From Spartobacteria bacterium AMD-G4 (GTDB taxonomy: Bacteria > Verrucomicrobiota > Verrucomicrobiia > Chthoniobacterales > Terrimicrobiaceae): 32,459 bases of DNA. The notes under the pieces were generated by a model. It was not told where the DNA came from. It did not search any database and saw only the letters and a program-made list of their open reading frames with translations. Shown here one piece after another: positions 9,995 through 20,037 of this stretch. A program made the translations under genes and the position numbers. Where the stretch lies: assembly GCA_002290555.1 (NCBI GenBank), contig NEUK01000012.1, positions 1 through 32,459 on the forward strand, given 5' to 3'. Within the stretch, counting starts at the first letter, position 1, and every line of letters begins with the position of its first letter.

Positions 9995-10872
9995 AGTTTT
10001 TCAGGAATTCTTTGCATGCTCACACGCGCTTTGAGTTTTTGCGAGGCCGAACCTTTGAATGTTCCCCGCACGGGTGCTGCATCGAGGAAGTCGCGGCCTA
10101 CGGCAACCGTGATGTGCTGCTCCCCGCACCACTGGTTGTTTGTGGGGTCGAGGGCCACCCATGCCATGCCGGGAACGAGCACCTCCACCCAAGCATGCGT
10201 GGCGAGGGATCCGACAAGAGGTCTCTGGGCGGGATGAGCGGGAACGGCAGGCTCGGATTCGATATAACCACACACATAGCGGCAAGGGAGGTGTGCCGCG
10301 CGAAGGATGCCGAGCATCACATGGGCGAAATCCTGGCAGACACCCTCTCGGGTTTTCCAAATATGGGAGAGCGGAGTCTCAATCTCGGTCGAGCCGGAGC
10401 GGTATTTGAACTCGCGATGGATTGTTGCATTGAGCGCCTCCAGACACTCACGCAAGGGACAGTTCTCACGAAGAATTTCGCGCGCCCAAGCGGTGGACTC
10501 GGACGCCGACGGAATGGCTTCGGTGGGTTGCAGATAGTCAAAGACGCCTGTGCCGGCCGTCTTCAAAATCTGCCGCGCCTCGGCCACGCTGAGTGAAAGA
10601 CCGACCTCGGGCAAAACGCGGGGTCGCGTCCGAACAGTCAATCGGTTCGTGACCTTGAGCTGACGGTGGCGCAGCGTCATCGAATAGAATGTTGTTTGGT
10701 TTCCAAAATAATCGAGGTAGTCGGAAACCTGGGCGGCCGGCAGGAATTCGATGCGATGACGCACGATCTCCTGCTCCGCGCGCACCGGCGGCGTAAGCCT
10801 CACCTCGAGGTAAGCTTCCATGGCCGTGTCCACATAGTGGTAGCCGGTGGTGTGCACGACATGGAAAAGCAT
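9991..10872 (-). CDS. Transglutaminase-like protease with bacterial transglutaminase N-terminal domain (first of pair)
   Basis: 'GVCQDFAHVMLGILRAAHLPCRYVCGY', 'THAWVEVLVPGMAWVALDPTNN'; N-terminal 'LFHVVHTTGYHYVDTAMEAYLEVRLTP'. Confidence 0.92.
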   Translation of the reverse strand: MLFHVVHTTGYHYVDTAMEAYLEVRLTPPVRAEQEIVRHRIEFLPAAQVSDYLDYFGNQTTFYSMTLRHRQLKVTNRLTVRTRPRVLPEVGLSLSVAEARQILKTAGTGVFDYLQPTEAIPSASESTAWAREILRENCPLRECLEALNATIHREFKYRSGSTEIETPLSHIWKTREGVCQDFAHVMLGILRAAHLPCRYVCGYIESEPAVPAHPAQRPLVGSLATHAWVEVLVPGMAWVALDPTNNQWCGEQHITVAVGRDFLDAAPVRGTFKGSASQKLKARVSMQRIPEKL

Positions 10873-10874
10873 AA

Positions 10875-13397
10875 TCAGTCTTTGAAAAGGGGCTTCGTTT
10901 CGCTGTGCATGAGAACTTGGTGGTTCAGAAAACTGTCACAAATCACCGTATGCAGGCCGAGCAGACTTTGAAGAAGGATTTCCGAGTGGGTCTGAAGCGG
11001 AGATTTGGTGTTCGGCCGTTTCCTGGCGCCAAGCAAGCTCTCCCAATCACTCGAGCGGATGGCCTGAATGAGATTTTCCATGGTGGCCAAGGCGCGGTCG
11101 GTCGCGGGAGATATCACACTGCCTCTCTCCCGGATGCGGGCCGCACAGCCCTCCAAACAACGCACCACCGAGCGCGGGGCCACGGGATTCGTCCAGAGGA
11201 GATCCAGCAGCGGAAGCGGCTCGATGCGCATCTGATAAACCCGCCGGTAGATGTCCCGGCTGTTTAAGAGGCGGAGGAAAGCGGAAAGCCTAATCTCGAC
11301 AGCATGCGGGCCGAGGCTTTTTCCGGAGGATTGCATGAGAGGTCCGGCAATCGAGGCGACCGCATTGGCGGTGATCGCGGCGCGCTCCAACAACTGGCCG
11401 ATCTCACAAAAGTTCCACCCATCATCGGCCAACATCGTGCACTTCGCTGTGCCAAAAAACCGGGGAATCATCTCACGGGCCAAGAGGCAAAACTCGCGGC
11501 TGGCATTGGCAAGCACCTCGGCGGGGGCATCGGGCTGGAAAAGCACGGCATCGAAGCGTTCGCGCAATCCACTCATGACGGCCCACGCGTCGAGACTCAG
11601 GGTTTCCAAGACGGACTCCGCATTGCCAAAGGCGCGGTGGATGGTGCTGACGATGGATCCAGCCTCGGCGGGATCGAAGGCCAGGCGGTAGCGGCCCTCG
11701 GGACTCGATATCGTGCGGCGGGAGCTTGAGCCCGCGCCCTCAAGCATGGGAAGAATGCGGTTCCAGACGGGCCGGTAGTTCATGCGCTCGGTCGGGTTCA
11801 GCTCCTCCAACTCAAGCGACTCGATGGCCCCCACCATTCCGGCCAGGTCGTAAGCGCGCTGCAGATAGCGACCGAGCCAGTAGTAGGCCTCCGCCACGCG
11901 GCTGGTGACGCCGTGGAGCGCGACTTTGGAGTCCACTTGGCGCGTGGCATCCCACTGCTCGGCTTCCTTGTTCAGGCCGACGCCCACCCAAGTGTCCTTA
12001 CTTCCACCGCCAAGCTCGGAGGAGGTGTATTCAGAGCTTTTCGTGGAGACGCGGGTGAGGGCGCCGGGAAAGACCTCAATGTCGCCACCGCTTTTTCTAA
12101 GGGCAAAAAGAATATGGTCTTGGCGGCTCTTACGGCGCTCGCCGTCCTGAAAGGTAATCGTCTGGGCATCGCATTCCTGCGGTTGGGCGACAAAGCGTCC
12201 GGGCGACTTGAGGATTTCCCTGCGGACTTCAGCAATCGATGCCTCCGAGGGCAGCCGGCCATCGCCGCCCAGGTAAATTTTTTCACCGTAGAGGCCGCGA
12301 ATTGTGAAATTTTCGATGTCGGCAAGCACATGCTCGCGCTGATCGTGATCACCCAGCCAGTGGGTGGCGAGCGTGGGCAAAAGCGGTTGCTCACCCAGAT
12401 AGTATCGAATGATCTGTCCGGAGAACGGCAGCAGGGAGCGGTCGTCGGAGAGCTGTGAGCCGATCGCATTGACCACAGCCACGCTTTTTTTTCGGATGCA
12501 GTGGACGAGGCCGGGCACTCCCAGCATGGAATCGCGGCGGAAGACCAGGGGATCCAACCAGCGGTCGGTGAGACGGGAGTAGATCACATCCACCTTGCTT
12601 AGGCCGGAAACGGTTTTGAGATAGACCTCGTCGTTGAGCACGAGCAGATCACCACCCTGCACGAGGGGAATGCCCATGCGCCGGCCGAGAAAGCTGTGCT
12701 CGGAATAGGCCGGACTCAACGGACCGGGAGTCAGAAGCACGACCATGGGGTCGGGCTCGCTGGAGTGGGCGCGGAGCATTTCCAGGATGCCCGTGGGAAC
12801 ATCCGATATCGAGTGGATGCCGGTGTCATGGAAAGATTGGGGAATGATCCGCGTGAGGGCGCGACGGTTCTGGATCATGTAGGACATGCCGGAAGCGTGG
12901 CTGAAATAGTGGTGCTTCACGGCAAGCGCTCCATCCGGCAGGCGGCAAACGGCGACTCCGCTCAAATGCAGAAAGGCCTCGCCCGGCAAAGGCAGGCCCG
13001 CCGCGGAGCGCTGGAAAAATTCACTGCCAAGGACGAGTGGGACCGGCAGCACGCCATCAAGAAGGATTTGCTTCGAGCCGTAGATGTCTTTGAGAAAACA
13101 CTCAAACGCGCGCATGCGTTGGCGAACCCCTTCTTCCAAGGGTCTCCACTCGGCCGGGGTGAAAATTTGGGGGAGAAGATCACAGAACCACGCGCGTGAG
13201 CCCCAAGGGCGGTCGCGGTCGATGTCGAAGGTGACGCCCATCTCGCGCATGGTGGCCTCGAGTCGATCGTCGAGGCTGCGCACTTGGGCGAGGGGCATTT
13301 TGTTAAGCCGCTCGAAGAGGGACTTGTAAACTTCGCGCGGGCGGCTATCCGGACCGGACATTTCGTCGTAGGCGCGGAAATGCCATGCCGAGCTCAT
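10875..13397 (-). CDS. Circularly permuted ATP-grasp (DUF404/407-type) fused to C-terminal alpha-E (DUF403-type) domain
   Basis: N-terminal half: 'GVTFDIDRDRPWGSRAWFCDLLPQIFTPAEWRPLEEGVRQRMRAFECFLKDIYG', 'VVLLTPGPLSPAYSEHSFLGRRMGIPLVQGGDLLV'. C-terminal half: 'SRVAEAYYWLGRYLQRAYDLAGMV', typical of alpha-E. Confidence 0.9.
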   Translation of the reverse strand: MSSAWHFRAYDEMSGPDSRPREVYKSLFERLNKMPLAQVRSLDDRLEATMREMGVTFDIDRDRPWGSRAWFCDLLPQIFTPAEWRPLEEGVRQRMRAFECFLKDIYGSKQILLDGVLPVPLVLGSEFFQRSAAGLPLPGEAFLHLSGVAVCRLPDGALAVKHHYFSHASGMSYMIQNRRALTRIIPQSFHDTGIHSISDVPTGILEMLRAHSSEPDPMVVLLTPGPLSPAYSEHSFLGRRMGIPLVQGGDLLVLNDEVYLKTVSGLSKVDVIYSRLTDRWLDPLVFRRDSMLGVPGLVHCIRKKSVAVVNAIGSQLSDDRSLLPFSGQIIRYYLGEQPLLPTLATHWLGDHDQREHVLADIENFTIRGLYGEKIYLGGDGRLPSEASIAEVRREILKSPGRFVAQPQECDAQTITFQDGERRKSRQDHILFALRKSGGDIEVFPGALTRVSTKSSEYTSSELGGGSKDTWVGVGLNKEAEQWDATRQVDSKVALHGVTSRVAEAYYWLGRYLQRAYDLAGMVGAIESLELEELNPTERMNYRPVWNRILPMLEGAGSSSRRTISSPEGRYRLAFDPAEAGSIVSTIHRAFGNAESVLETLSLDAWAVMSGLRERFDAVLFQPDAPAEVLANASREFCLLAREMIPRFFGTAKCTMLADDGWNFCEIGQLLERAAITANAVASIAGPLMQSSGKSLGPHAVEIRLSAFLRLLNSRDIYRRVYQMRIEPLPLLDLLWTNPVAPRSVVRCLEGCAARIRERGSVISPATDRALATMENLIQAIRSSDWESLLGARKRPNTKSPLQTHSEILLQSLLGLHTVICDSFLNHQVLMHSETKPLFKD

Positions 13398-14335
13398 ACC
13401 TCAGCTTTGCTGTTTTGGAGCCGTGCGCGCACCAGGCCGATATCATGGTGAATTTGCGCGCAGAGGGCATCCTGATTCTCAAATTTTTGCTCTGGCCTCA
13501 TGAACTGGAGGAAGGAAACTTCCATTTCAGAACCATAGAGATCTTCGCAAAAATCCAGAAGATGGATCTCAAGCACGCGGCGGCCGTCTCCCGACACGGT
13601 CGGTCGAACGCCTATGTTTGCAACGCCGGGACGCTTGTTCCCGTTCCATCCTGCTTCGATGGCGTAAACTCCATCCGGCGGATACTGCTCATTTCCTGTC
13701 GCGATATTCGCAGTGGGGAAGCCCATTTGCCTGCCCCTGCCGGCACCGTGCACCACATGGCCGCGAATCGAAAAATCCCGGCCGAGGAGTCGCGCGGCCT
13801 TGGCAAGATTGCCCATTGCGAGGGACTCCCGAATGAGCGTGCTGCTGACAACTTCGCCATCGACGAGAACGGGAGCGATAGCACTCGTAAAGAAACCGTT
13901 TTTCATCCCAAGGGTCTGAAGCAAGCGGGCATTTCCCCTGCGGGCGTGGCCAAAAACCCAGCCTTCACCGATACAAATCCCCTCCAACTGAGGGGCCGTG
14001 CGGCAAAGTTTCAACACAAATTCCTCGGCCTCAATCGCGGCGAAGGCGCTATCGAAAGAAATGACAAGGGCGTGCTGGATGCCCTGCCGCTCCATCAGGC
14101 AGAGCTTGAAGTCGAGAGGTGTCAGGAGGCGGGGGGCATTTTCCGGGCGCAGAATGCAAGCGGGGTGAGGATCAAAGGTGAGAGCAACGGGAATACCACC
14201 GATGCGCACGGCGGAGTCCACCGCAGCCTGCAAGACGGCCTGATGGCCGAGGTGCATTCCGTCAAAGACTCCAATAGCCAACACCAAGGGCGCGTCGATT
14301 TTCGCGAGGGCGTCGATGGCGTGCAGAGTTTTCAT
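13394..14335 (-). CDS. ribF: Bifunctional riboflavin kinase/FAD synthetase
   Basis: 'LAIGVFDGMHLGHQAVL', 'VVSSTLIRESLAMGNLAKAARLLGRDFSIRGHVVHGAGRGRQMGFPTANI'. Confidence 0.94.
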   Translation of the reverse strand: MKTLHAIDALAKIDAPLVLAIGVFDGMHLGHQAVLQAAVDSAVRIGGIPVALTFDPHPACILRPENAPRLLTPLDFKLCLMERQGIQHALVISFDSAFAAIEAEEFVLKLCRTAPQLEGICIGEGWVFGHARRGNARLLQTLGMKNGFFTSAIAPVLVDGEVVSSTLIRESLAMGNLAKAARLLGRDFSIRGHVVHGAGRGRQMGFPTANIATGNEQYPPDGVYAIEAGWNGNKRPGVANIGVRPTVSGDGRRVLEIHLLDFCEDLYGSEMEVSFLQFMRPEQKFENQDALCAQIHHDIGLVRARLQNSKAEV

Positions 14336-15057
14336 CAGGCACCACGCAGCCTCGAGACGGCTGGAAGAGAAAGGATGCGCTGGGCGATGGCTTCAATCGG
14401 TCCGGTCTTCAGTTCCGCCACGGTCACAGCACCGTCCACACTAAAGCGTCCGGATTTTGTGCGCCGCAGGGACTTGAGATGTGCGCCGCAGCCGAGCTCT
14501 TCGCCAATATCGTTGGCGTAGGTGCGGACATAAAATCCCTTGCTGCAAACAACACGGAAATCGATTTCGGGTATTCTCACACCTTGGATTTCATGAGCGT
14601 AAACATGAACAAAGCGGGGCTCGCGCTCGACGGTTTTGCCTTGGCGCGCGAGCTTGTAGAGCGGCACGCCGTCTTTCTTGATAGCACTGACCATTGGCGG
14701 CATCTGATAAAAATCGCCATGGTATTTTGCAAAAGCTGCGTCGATTTGTTCCCGAGTTAAATCAGGAACCAAGCGCGTCTCGGTGATCTGTCCATCCGAG
14801 TCCTGGCTGTCCGTGACTTCGCCCAAACGCAGCGTGCCGACATACTCCTTGTCTTCGCTCATGAGGAGATCTTGGATTTTTGTTCCTCGCCCGATTGTAA
14901 TAATCAGGAGACCGGTGGCCAGCGGGTCGAGCGTGCCGCAGTGGCCGACTTTTTTCGTGTTGAGTGCCCGACGCGTGATCGCCACGACATCGTGCGATGT
15001 CATGCCAGCGGCTTTGTCCACGAGCAGGACGCCATCAATTTCAGTTCCGGATTTCAT
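14335..15057 (-). CDS. truB: tRNA pseudouridine(55) synthase
   Basis: 'GVLLVDKAAGMTSHDVV', 'KVGHCGTLDPLATGLLIITIGRGTK'. Confidence 0.96.
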   Translation of the reverse strand: MKSGTEIDGVLLVDKAAGMTSHDVVAITRRALNTKKVGHCGTLDPLATGLLIITIGRGTKIQDLLMSEDKEYVGTLRLGEVTDSQDSDGQITETRLVPDLTREQIDAAFAKYHGDFYQMPPMVSAIKKDGVPLYKLARQGKTVEREPRFVHVYAHEIQGVRIPEIDFRVVCSKGFYVRTYANDIGEELGCGAHLKSLRRTKSGRFSVDGAVTVAELKTGPIEAIAQRILSLPAVSRLRGA

Positions 15058-16015
15058 CAGAGAGAGCTTTCAGAAAGTCGTTTTTTACTTGTTCGAGCGT
15101 GCCATCCACGCGAGCGCCAGAGGCCATGGGATGTCCGCCGCCATGGAATTTTTTGCAAACCTTGCAGACATCGATTCTGGGAAATTTGGAGCGGGCGCTC
15201 ACGCGCACCTTACCTTCGGGGAGTTCCTCAAAAAATACAGCGGCCTCGACGCCCTCGACAGAGCGCAGGTGATCAATAATGCCTTCGTTGTCCTCCGGAA
15301 GGACTTTGAGTTTTTCAACCAAATCCAGCGGGAGGGAAAAAGTGGCGATGCGGTCGGCGCAGTGGAACTCGGCCGAGTTAAGCGCGTGCCGGAGAAGCTC
15401 GAAGCGACGGCGCGGCTGATTGTCGTAAATCGCACGGGAGAGCCCAGGCACATCCACACCACAACTGATGAGATGCGAGGCGGCGGCGAAGGTGCGCTCA
15501 TTAGTGCCAGCATACTGGAACGAACCGGTGTCCGTGGAAATGGCCGCAAAGAGATTGGTCGCCATCTCGGGAGAAATACGCGCGCCAACACGCTGGAAAA
15601 ATTCCAGCAGAATCTGCCCCGTCGCAGGCGCCGAGGGATCGATGTAGTTCACATCCCCAAAGTTTTCGTTGCTGATGTGATGGTCGATATTAAGGATCGG
15701 CGTGCCAGGCGCGATGGCCTCGAGGACGCTGCCAAGGCGATTTTTCACCGAAGTGTCGAGCGCGACAAAGGCATCGAATTTTTGCGGTGCGGTGGGGGGA
15801 AGGCTGATGATTTCGTGGCACGGCAGATAATGGAATTTTGAAGTGGATCCCTCTTCGTTATAGGCCACGACTTCCTTGCCGCAATCGCGCAGCCACAGGG
15901 CAAACGCAATGGTCGACCCGAGTGCGTCGGCATCGGGGCGAAGATGGCTGGCGACGCCCACAGTGCGCGCATCGCGAAGTGCATCGGAGATGGTGTCAAA
16001 GTTCAGATTCATCAT
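15041..16015 (-). CDS. nrnA: DHH/DHHA1 phosphoesterase (NrnA-like nanoRNase/pAp phosphatase)
   Basis: 'VGVASHLRPDADALGSTIA', 'ILNIDHHISNENFGDVNYIDPSAPATGQI', 'FHGGGHPMASGARVDG'. Confidence 0.9.
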   Translation of the reverse strand: MMNLNFDTISDALRDARTVGVASHLRPDADALGSTIAFALWLRDCGKEVVAYNEEGSTSKFHYLPCHEIISLPPTAPQKFDAFVALDTSVKNRLGSVLEAIAPGTPILNIDHHISNENFGDVNYIDPSAPATGQILLEFFQRVGARISPEMATNLFAAISTDTGSFQYAGTNERTFAAASHLISCGVDVPGLSRAIYDNQPRRRFELLRHALNSAEFHCADRIATFSLPLDLVEKLKVLPEDNEGIIDHLRSVEGVEAAVFFEELPEGKVRVSARSKFPRIDVCKVCKKFHGGGHPMASGARVDGTLEQVKNDFLKALSDEIRN

Positions 16016-16364
16016 CAGGTAATTCCTCCTTGAGACCCAGTTCGTCCATAATATCGATCACCCGTGTGCCTCGCTGTATGGCATCGTCGAGACGAAAATT
16101 CAAATGCGGCGTGTGTTTCATGTGGACCCGTCGGGCAACCTCATTCTGAAAAGTGACCCGGTGCTCCTCGAGCGCCTCCATGGCCTTGCGGCGCCCAGCC
16201 GGCGAGCCCAACGCGGAAATGAAAACATGGGCTTGTTTGAGGTCGGGAGTGATGTCCACTCCGCTCACGGTAATGAGGGTATCCTCAAATTCCATCTCGC
16301 GGCGGATGATCATGCCGAGTTCCCTTTTGAGAACTTCGCATACCCTGACAAGTCTGTTTTTCAT
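15996..16364 (-). CDS. rbfA: 30S ribosome-binding factor A
   Basis: 'MKNRLVRVCEVLKRELGMIIRREM...LITVSGVDITPDLKQAHVFISALG'; sits between infB and nrnA. Confidence 0.92.
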   Translation of the reverse strand: MKNRLVRVCEVLKRELGMIIRREMEFEDTLITVSGVDITPDLKQAHVFISALGSPAGRRKAMEALEEHRVTFQNEVARRVHMKHTPHLNFRLDDAIQRGTRVIDIMDELGLKEELPDDESEL

Positions 16365-16506
16365 GGAGCGTGTGGTCTGAGCAGGCGTTAGGCTTCCCTG
16401 CGAGCGAAGTTTCTAAGTTTTACGAGATTCGAGAGATAAAGGTTCGACAAAACTCACTGACGGCAGGTTGATTACCGGGCGCTGCCGATGTTGGAGCAAG
16501 AACTTT

Positions 16507-18645
16507 TTACAATTGCTGGGCGATTTTTTCCAATGTGTAGCACTCGATAATGTCCTCGGGCAGGTATTCCGTGAAGTCACCGAGCTTAATACCGCACTCC
16601 AGACCTGAGCGCACTTCCTTAACCTCATCGGCGAAGCGGCGCAGGGTGGCCATGCCTCCGTCGTAAATGGGTTGGCGGCGGCGCAGCACACGGGCGCGGG
16701 CGCTGCGGGCAATGCGGCCGTCCGTAACGATACAACCCGCGACTTTACCCTTCGTGAGGTCGAACACTTGCTTGACCTCCGCATGGCCGATAATGGCCTC
16801 ACGAAGTTCAGGTGCGAGCAATCCGCTCATGGATTCACGGACCTGATCGAGCAATTCATAAATAATGCTAAACAGCTTAATCTGAACGCCCTCGCGCTTG
16901 GCAGCTTGCGCCGCGCTATTCTCGGTTTTCGTGCCAAAACCAATAATGACGGTATTTGAGGCGCTGGCGAGCATGACATCGGATTCCGTGATCGGACCGA
17001 CAGCACTGTGAATGATATCGAGAGAGATTTTCTTCTGCGGAATTTCCTTGAGCGAAGAAACAACAGCCTCGAGCGAACCTTGAACATCGCATTTGATGAT
17101 TGCTTTCAGGGTCGGCTTTGCATCGGAAGCAATACTGGCAAAAAGGTTCTCCAGCGTGGTGCGCTGCGGCGAGGAAAGTTTGGTGTCGCGCAGGTCGGCC
17201 AACCGCTCCTCGCTCAGAAAACGGGCGGATTTCTCGCAATCCATCACCACAAGCTCGTCGCCTGCATTTGGAATACCGCTCAGGCCAAGAATTTTTACGG
17301 GCGTTGAGGGACCTGCTTCCTTGATGGGTTTCCCAAGATCGTTGGTGAGTTGCTTCACCTTGCCCCACTGGCTGCCGCAGATAAAAATATCGCCCGTTTT
17401 CAATGTGCCCATCCGAACGATGACTGTGGCTGTGGGGCCTCGGCCCTGCTCGACTTGAGCTTCGATAACTGTGCACCGTGCATCCAGCGTCGAGCTTGTC
17501 TTCAACTCCAGCATCTCAGCTTCAAGAAGCATAGAGTCGAGAAGGTCGCTGATGCCAGTTCCCTTCGTGGCGCTCACCGGAATACAGATGGTATCTCCTC
17601 CCCAATCCTCGGGTGTGAGGCCTTTCTCCTGCAGCTGCGTGCGAACACGGTCGGGGTTTGCCGAGGGCATATCGATCTTGTTGATGGCCACCATGATTTT
17701 TACCTTGGCAGCCTTGGCATGCGAGATCGCTTCGAGCGTCTGCGGCATGAGTCCGTCATCCGCCGCCACAACAATGACAACGATGTCCGTGATATTTGCT
17801 CCACGGGCGCGCATGGCCGTGAAGGCGGCGTGGCCGGGGGTGTCGAGGAAAGTGATTTTTTGGCCGTTACGCTCCACGCTGTAAGCCCCGATATGCTGCG
17901 TGATGCCGCCAGCTTCACCGGCTGCGACGCGGGCCTTGCGAATCGCATCAAGAAGAGAGGTTTTGCCGTGGTCGACATGGCCCATGAAAGTGATAATCGG
18001 AGCGCGCAGCTTGAGTTCATCGATCTTGGCAGGCTCGGGTGCCTTGGGAACCTCCACTTTGGCTTCGACCTTGTGGTGCCCCTTGGAGGTGTCCTTGCGC
18101 TCGCGTTCGAACACAAATCCATGCATTTCACAGATTTTCGCAACGACATCGGATTCCACCGATTGGTTCAGATTTGCAAATATCTGAAGCGACATGAGGT
18201 CTTTGATCAGCTGGAAGGGCTTCAAGCCAAGCTCTTCAGCAAGAACCCTCACGGCGATCGGAGGCTTGATATTGATGACTTTTTTTCCTGAGTTCTCGTG
18301 AACTTCAGCGTCTTGCTCCATGGCCTCGGGCGTTTCCTCCTGCGGAGCAGGTTCCAGAACAGGCTCCGGTGGAGGTGGTAGTGGCGTCTTTGAAGCCGGT
18401 GGAGCTACAAGGGGCTTAATGAAAGGCTGTATCCCCGGACGATCCGAGGTTTTTCTGACTTTTTTAACCGGTTCGAGCAGATCCACCGTCGGAGCTTGGA
18501 CTTTAGGCTCGGGGGGTGGTGTGGCTGGCGGAGCAGGAGATTCAGCTGTGGGACGTAAATTGCGCGTGGAGCGCGAGGTTCCTACCGGACGTCGTGTCGC
18601 GGTCGGCTTCTCCTCGATTGTTTTTTTCTTTGTTTTCTCTGCCAT
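16507..18645 (-). CDS. infB: Translation initiation factor IF-2
   Basis: '[40 protein letters not shown]', '[16 protein letters not shown]', '[13 protein letters not shown]'. Confidence 0.97.
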   Translation of the reverse strand: MAEKTKKKTIEEKPTATRRPVGTSRSTRNLRPTAESPAPPATPPPEPKVQAPTVDLLEPVKKVRKTSDRPGIQPFIKPLVAPPASKTPLPPPPEPVLEPAPQEETPEAMEQDAEVHENSGKKVINIKPPIAVRVLAEELGLKPFQLIKDLMSLQIFANLNQSVESDVVAKICEMHGFVFERERKDTSKGHHKVEAKVEVPKAPEPAKIDELKLRAPIITFMGHVDHGKTSLLDAIRKARVAAGEAGGITQHIGAYSVERNGQKITFLDTPGHAAFTAMRARGANITDIVVIVVAADDGLMPQTLEAISHAKAAKVKIMVAINKIDMPSANPDRVRTQLQEKGLTPEDWGGDTICIPVSATKGTGISDLLDSMLLEAEMLELKTSSTLDARCTVIEAQVEQGRGPTATVIVRMGTLKTGDIFICGSQWGKVKQLTNDLGKPIKEAGPSTPVKILGLSGIPNAGDELVVMDCEKSARFLSEERLADLRDTKLSSPQRTTLENLFASIASDAKPTLKAIIKCDVQGSLEAVVSSLKEIPQKKISLDIIHSAVGPITESDVMLASASNTVIIGFGTKTENSAAQAAKREGVQIKLFSIIYELLDQVRESMSGLLAPELREAIIGHAEVKQVFDLTKGKVAGCIVTDGRIARSARARVLRRRQPIYDGGMATLRRFADEVKEVRSGLECGIKLGDFTEYLPEDIIECYTLEKIAQQL

Positions 18646-18681
18646 GGTGAATTACGAGCCGGGGGAACGTTTTCATACCCC

Positions 18682-19941
18682 TCAGGCGGCGGGAGTTTTT
18701 TGTGTAGCCTGTGCTGCCTCGAGGATTCGCTGTCCGGTCTCGATATCGGAACCAAGCGCGTCGGCAATATCCTCGGCTCCCGCTAATTGGACGACCTCGA
18801 TGGAATTCATGCCGCCGGCCGTGAGTTTGAGAGCGTCATCTTCGGAGATTCCAAGAACCTCAGCAAGCGAGTGGGCGGCCTCGTCGGTCTTGTTTTTGAG
18901 AGCCTTTTCTTCGCGCTTGTCTTCTTGGATATCCACTTCCCAACCACACATTTTGGCCGTGAGGCGGGCATTTTGCCCTTTGCGTCCGATGGCGATGGAA
19001 AGATCCTCCTTCGGAACAAGAACCTGAATGGTTTTTCTCGCCTCGTCAGCTGTGATGGCTTTGATATTTGCGGGCTTGAGTGCAGCGCTTACGAACTTCA
19101 GCGGATCAGCATCCCAGCGGATGATGTCGACTTTTTCGTTATTGAGTTCGCGGACGATGTTTTTCACACGGGCACCTCGCATGCCGACACAGGCACCCAC
19201 AGGATCAACCTTCGGGTCAGCACTGTGCACGGCGACTTTCGTGCGGAAACCAGCCTCTCGGGCAAGAACTTTAAGTTCAACCGTGTGGTCTGCGATCTCA
19301 CTGACCTCGAGTTCGAAAAGGCGGCGGACGAAATTGGGGTGGCTGCGGGAAAGAATAATCTCCGGACCGCGGCTACCGCTCTCCACGGCCACAACGTAAG
19401 CGCGCAGCCGGTCTCCGATATTGTATTCTTCGGTGAGCACCCGCTCGCGAGATGGCATGATGCCTTCGAACTTGCCAAGATCGATAATAACATCCGAACG
19501 CTCAAATCGACGAACAGTGCCGGTCACGATCTCGCCGGCCCGATCTTTGAACTCATCGTAAATCATTTCGCGCTCGATCTGGCGGAGGCGCTGGTTGATG
19601 GCTTGGCGCGCCGCTTGGGCAGCAATGCGGCCGAAATCACGCGGCGTGACTTCGACTTCTATCTCCTCACCAGGGAGCACATCCGGTTTGATGGCTTTCG
19701 CTTTAGAAAGTTGTATTTCTTCATGAGGGCAGGTCACTTTTTCTGCAACAATGAGCTTTGCCATGGCGCGAATGGCGCCACTCTGAGGATTGATTTCGAT
19801 GCGAAGCTCTCGGGTGCCCGAGGTGAAACTTTTCTTTGAAGCCGTCAGGATGGATGTGGATATAGCATCCACCAAGACATCGCGTTTGATGCCCTTCTCA
19901 CGCTCCAGCAGGTCTAGCATTGTGATGAGTTCGGAATTCAT
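18682..19941 (-). CDS. nusA: Transcription termination/antitermination factor NusA
   Basis: 'MNSELITMLDLLEREKGIKRDVLVDAI', S1 and KH regions ('GMRGARVKNIVRELNNEKVDIIRW', 'IAIGRKGQNARLTAKMCGWEVDI'). ATG at 19941 is chosen over the 20385 extension, which has no homology-like sequence. Confidence 0.95.
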   Translation of the reverse strand: MNSELITMLDLLEREKGIKRDVLVDAISTSILTASKKSFTSGTRELRIEINPQSGAIRAMAKLIVAEKVTCPHEEIQLSKAKAIKPDVLPGEEIEVEVTPRDFGRIAAQAARQAINQRLRQIEREMIYDEFKDRAGEIVTGTVRRFERSDVIIDLGKFEGIMPSRERVLTEEYNIGDRLRAYVVAVESGSRGPEIILSRSHPNFVRRLFELEVSEIADHTVELKVLAREAGFRTKVAVHSADPKVDPVGACVGMRGARVKNIVRELNNEKVDIIRWDADPLKFVSAALKPANIKAITADEARKTIQVLVPKEDLSIAIGRKGQNARLTAKMCGWEVDIQEDKREEKALKNKTDEAAHSLAEVLGISEDDALKLTAGGMNSIEVVQLAGAEDIADALGSDIETGQRILEAAQATQKTPAA

Positions 19942-20008
19942 AAAGTCGTTTCTGCCGAAACAGAAAGCAACGAGCTGTAGCCGCAGCGCTTTCCTTCCGG
20001 AACCGAGC

Positions 20009-20037
20009 ACTATGGCGACACATCCAAGTCGGGTCAA
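20009..20037 (-). promoter_or_regulatory. Candidate sigma70-type promoter for the nusA-infB operon
   Basis: On - strand: TTGACC (20037-20032), 17-nt spacer, CATAGT (20014-20009), about 60 nt upstream of the nusA ATG. Confidence 0.45.

Noticed and set aside
13385-14521. 378-aa + strand ORF antisense to ribF and truB
   Set aside because: Shadow ORF in GC-rich coding DNA; the opposite strand encodes clear RibF/TruB motifs.
14783-15841. 352-aa + strand ORF antisense to truB/nrnA
   Set aside because: Shadow ORF; no family motifs and the opposite strand is well explained.
17350-19839. Long + strand ORFs (313, 235 and 350 aa) antisense to infB and nusA
   Set aside because: Shadow ORFs of highly conserved housekeeping genes; no recognisable domains.
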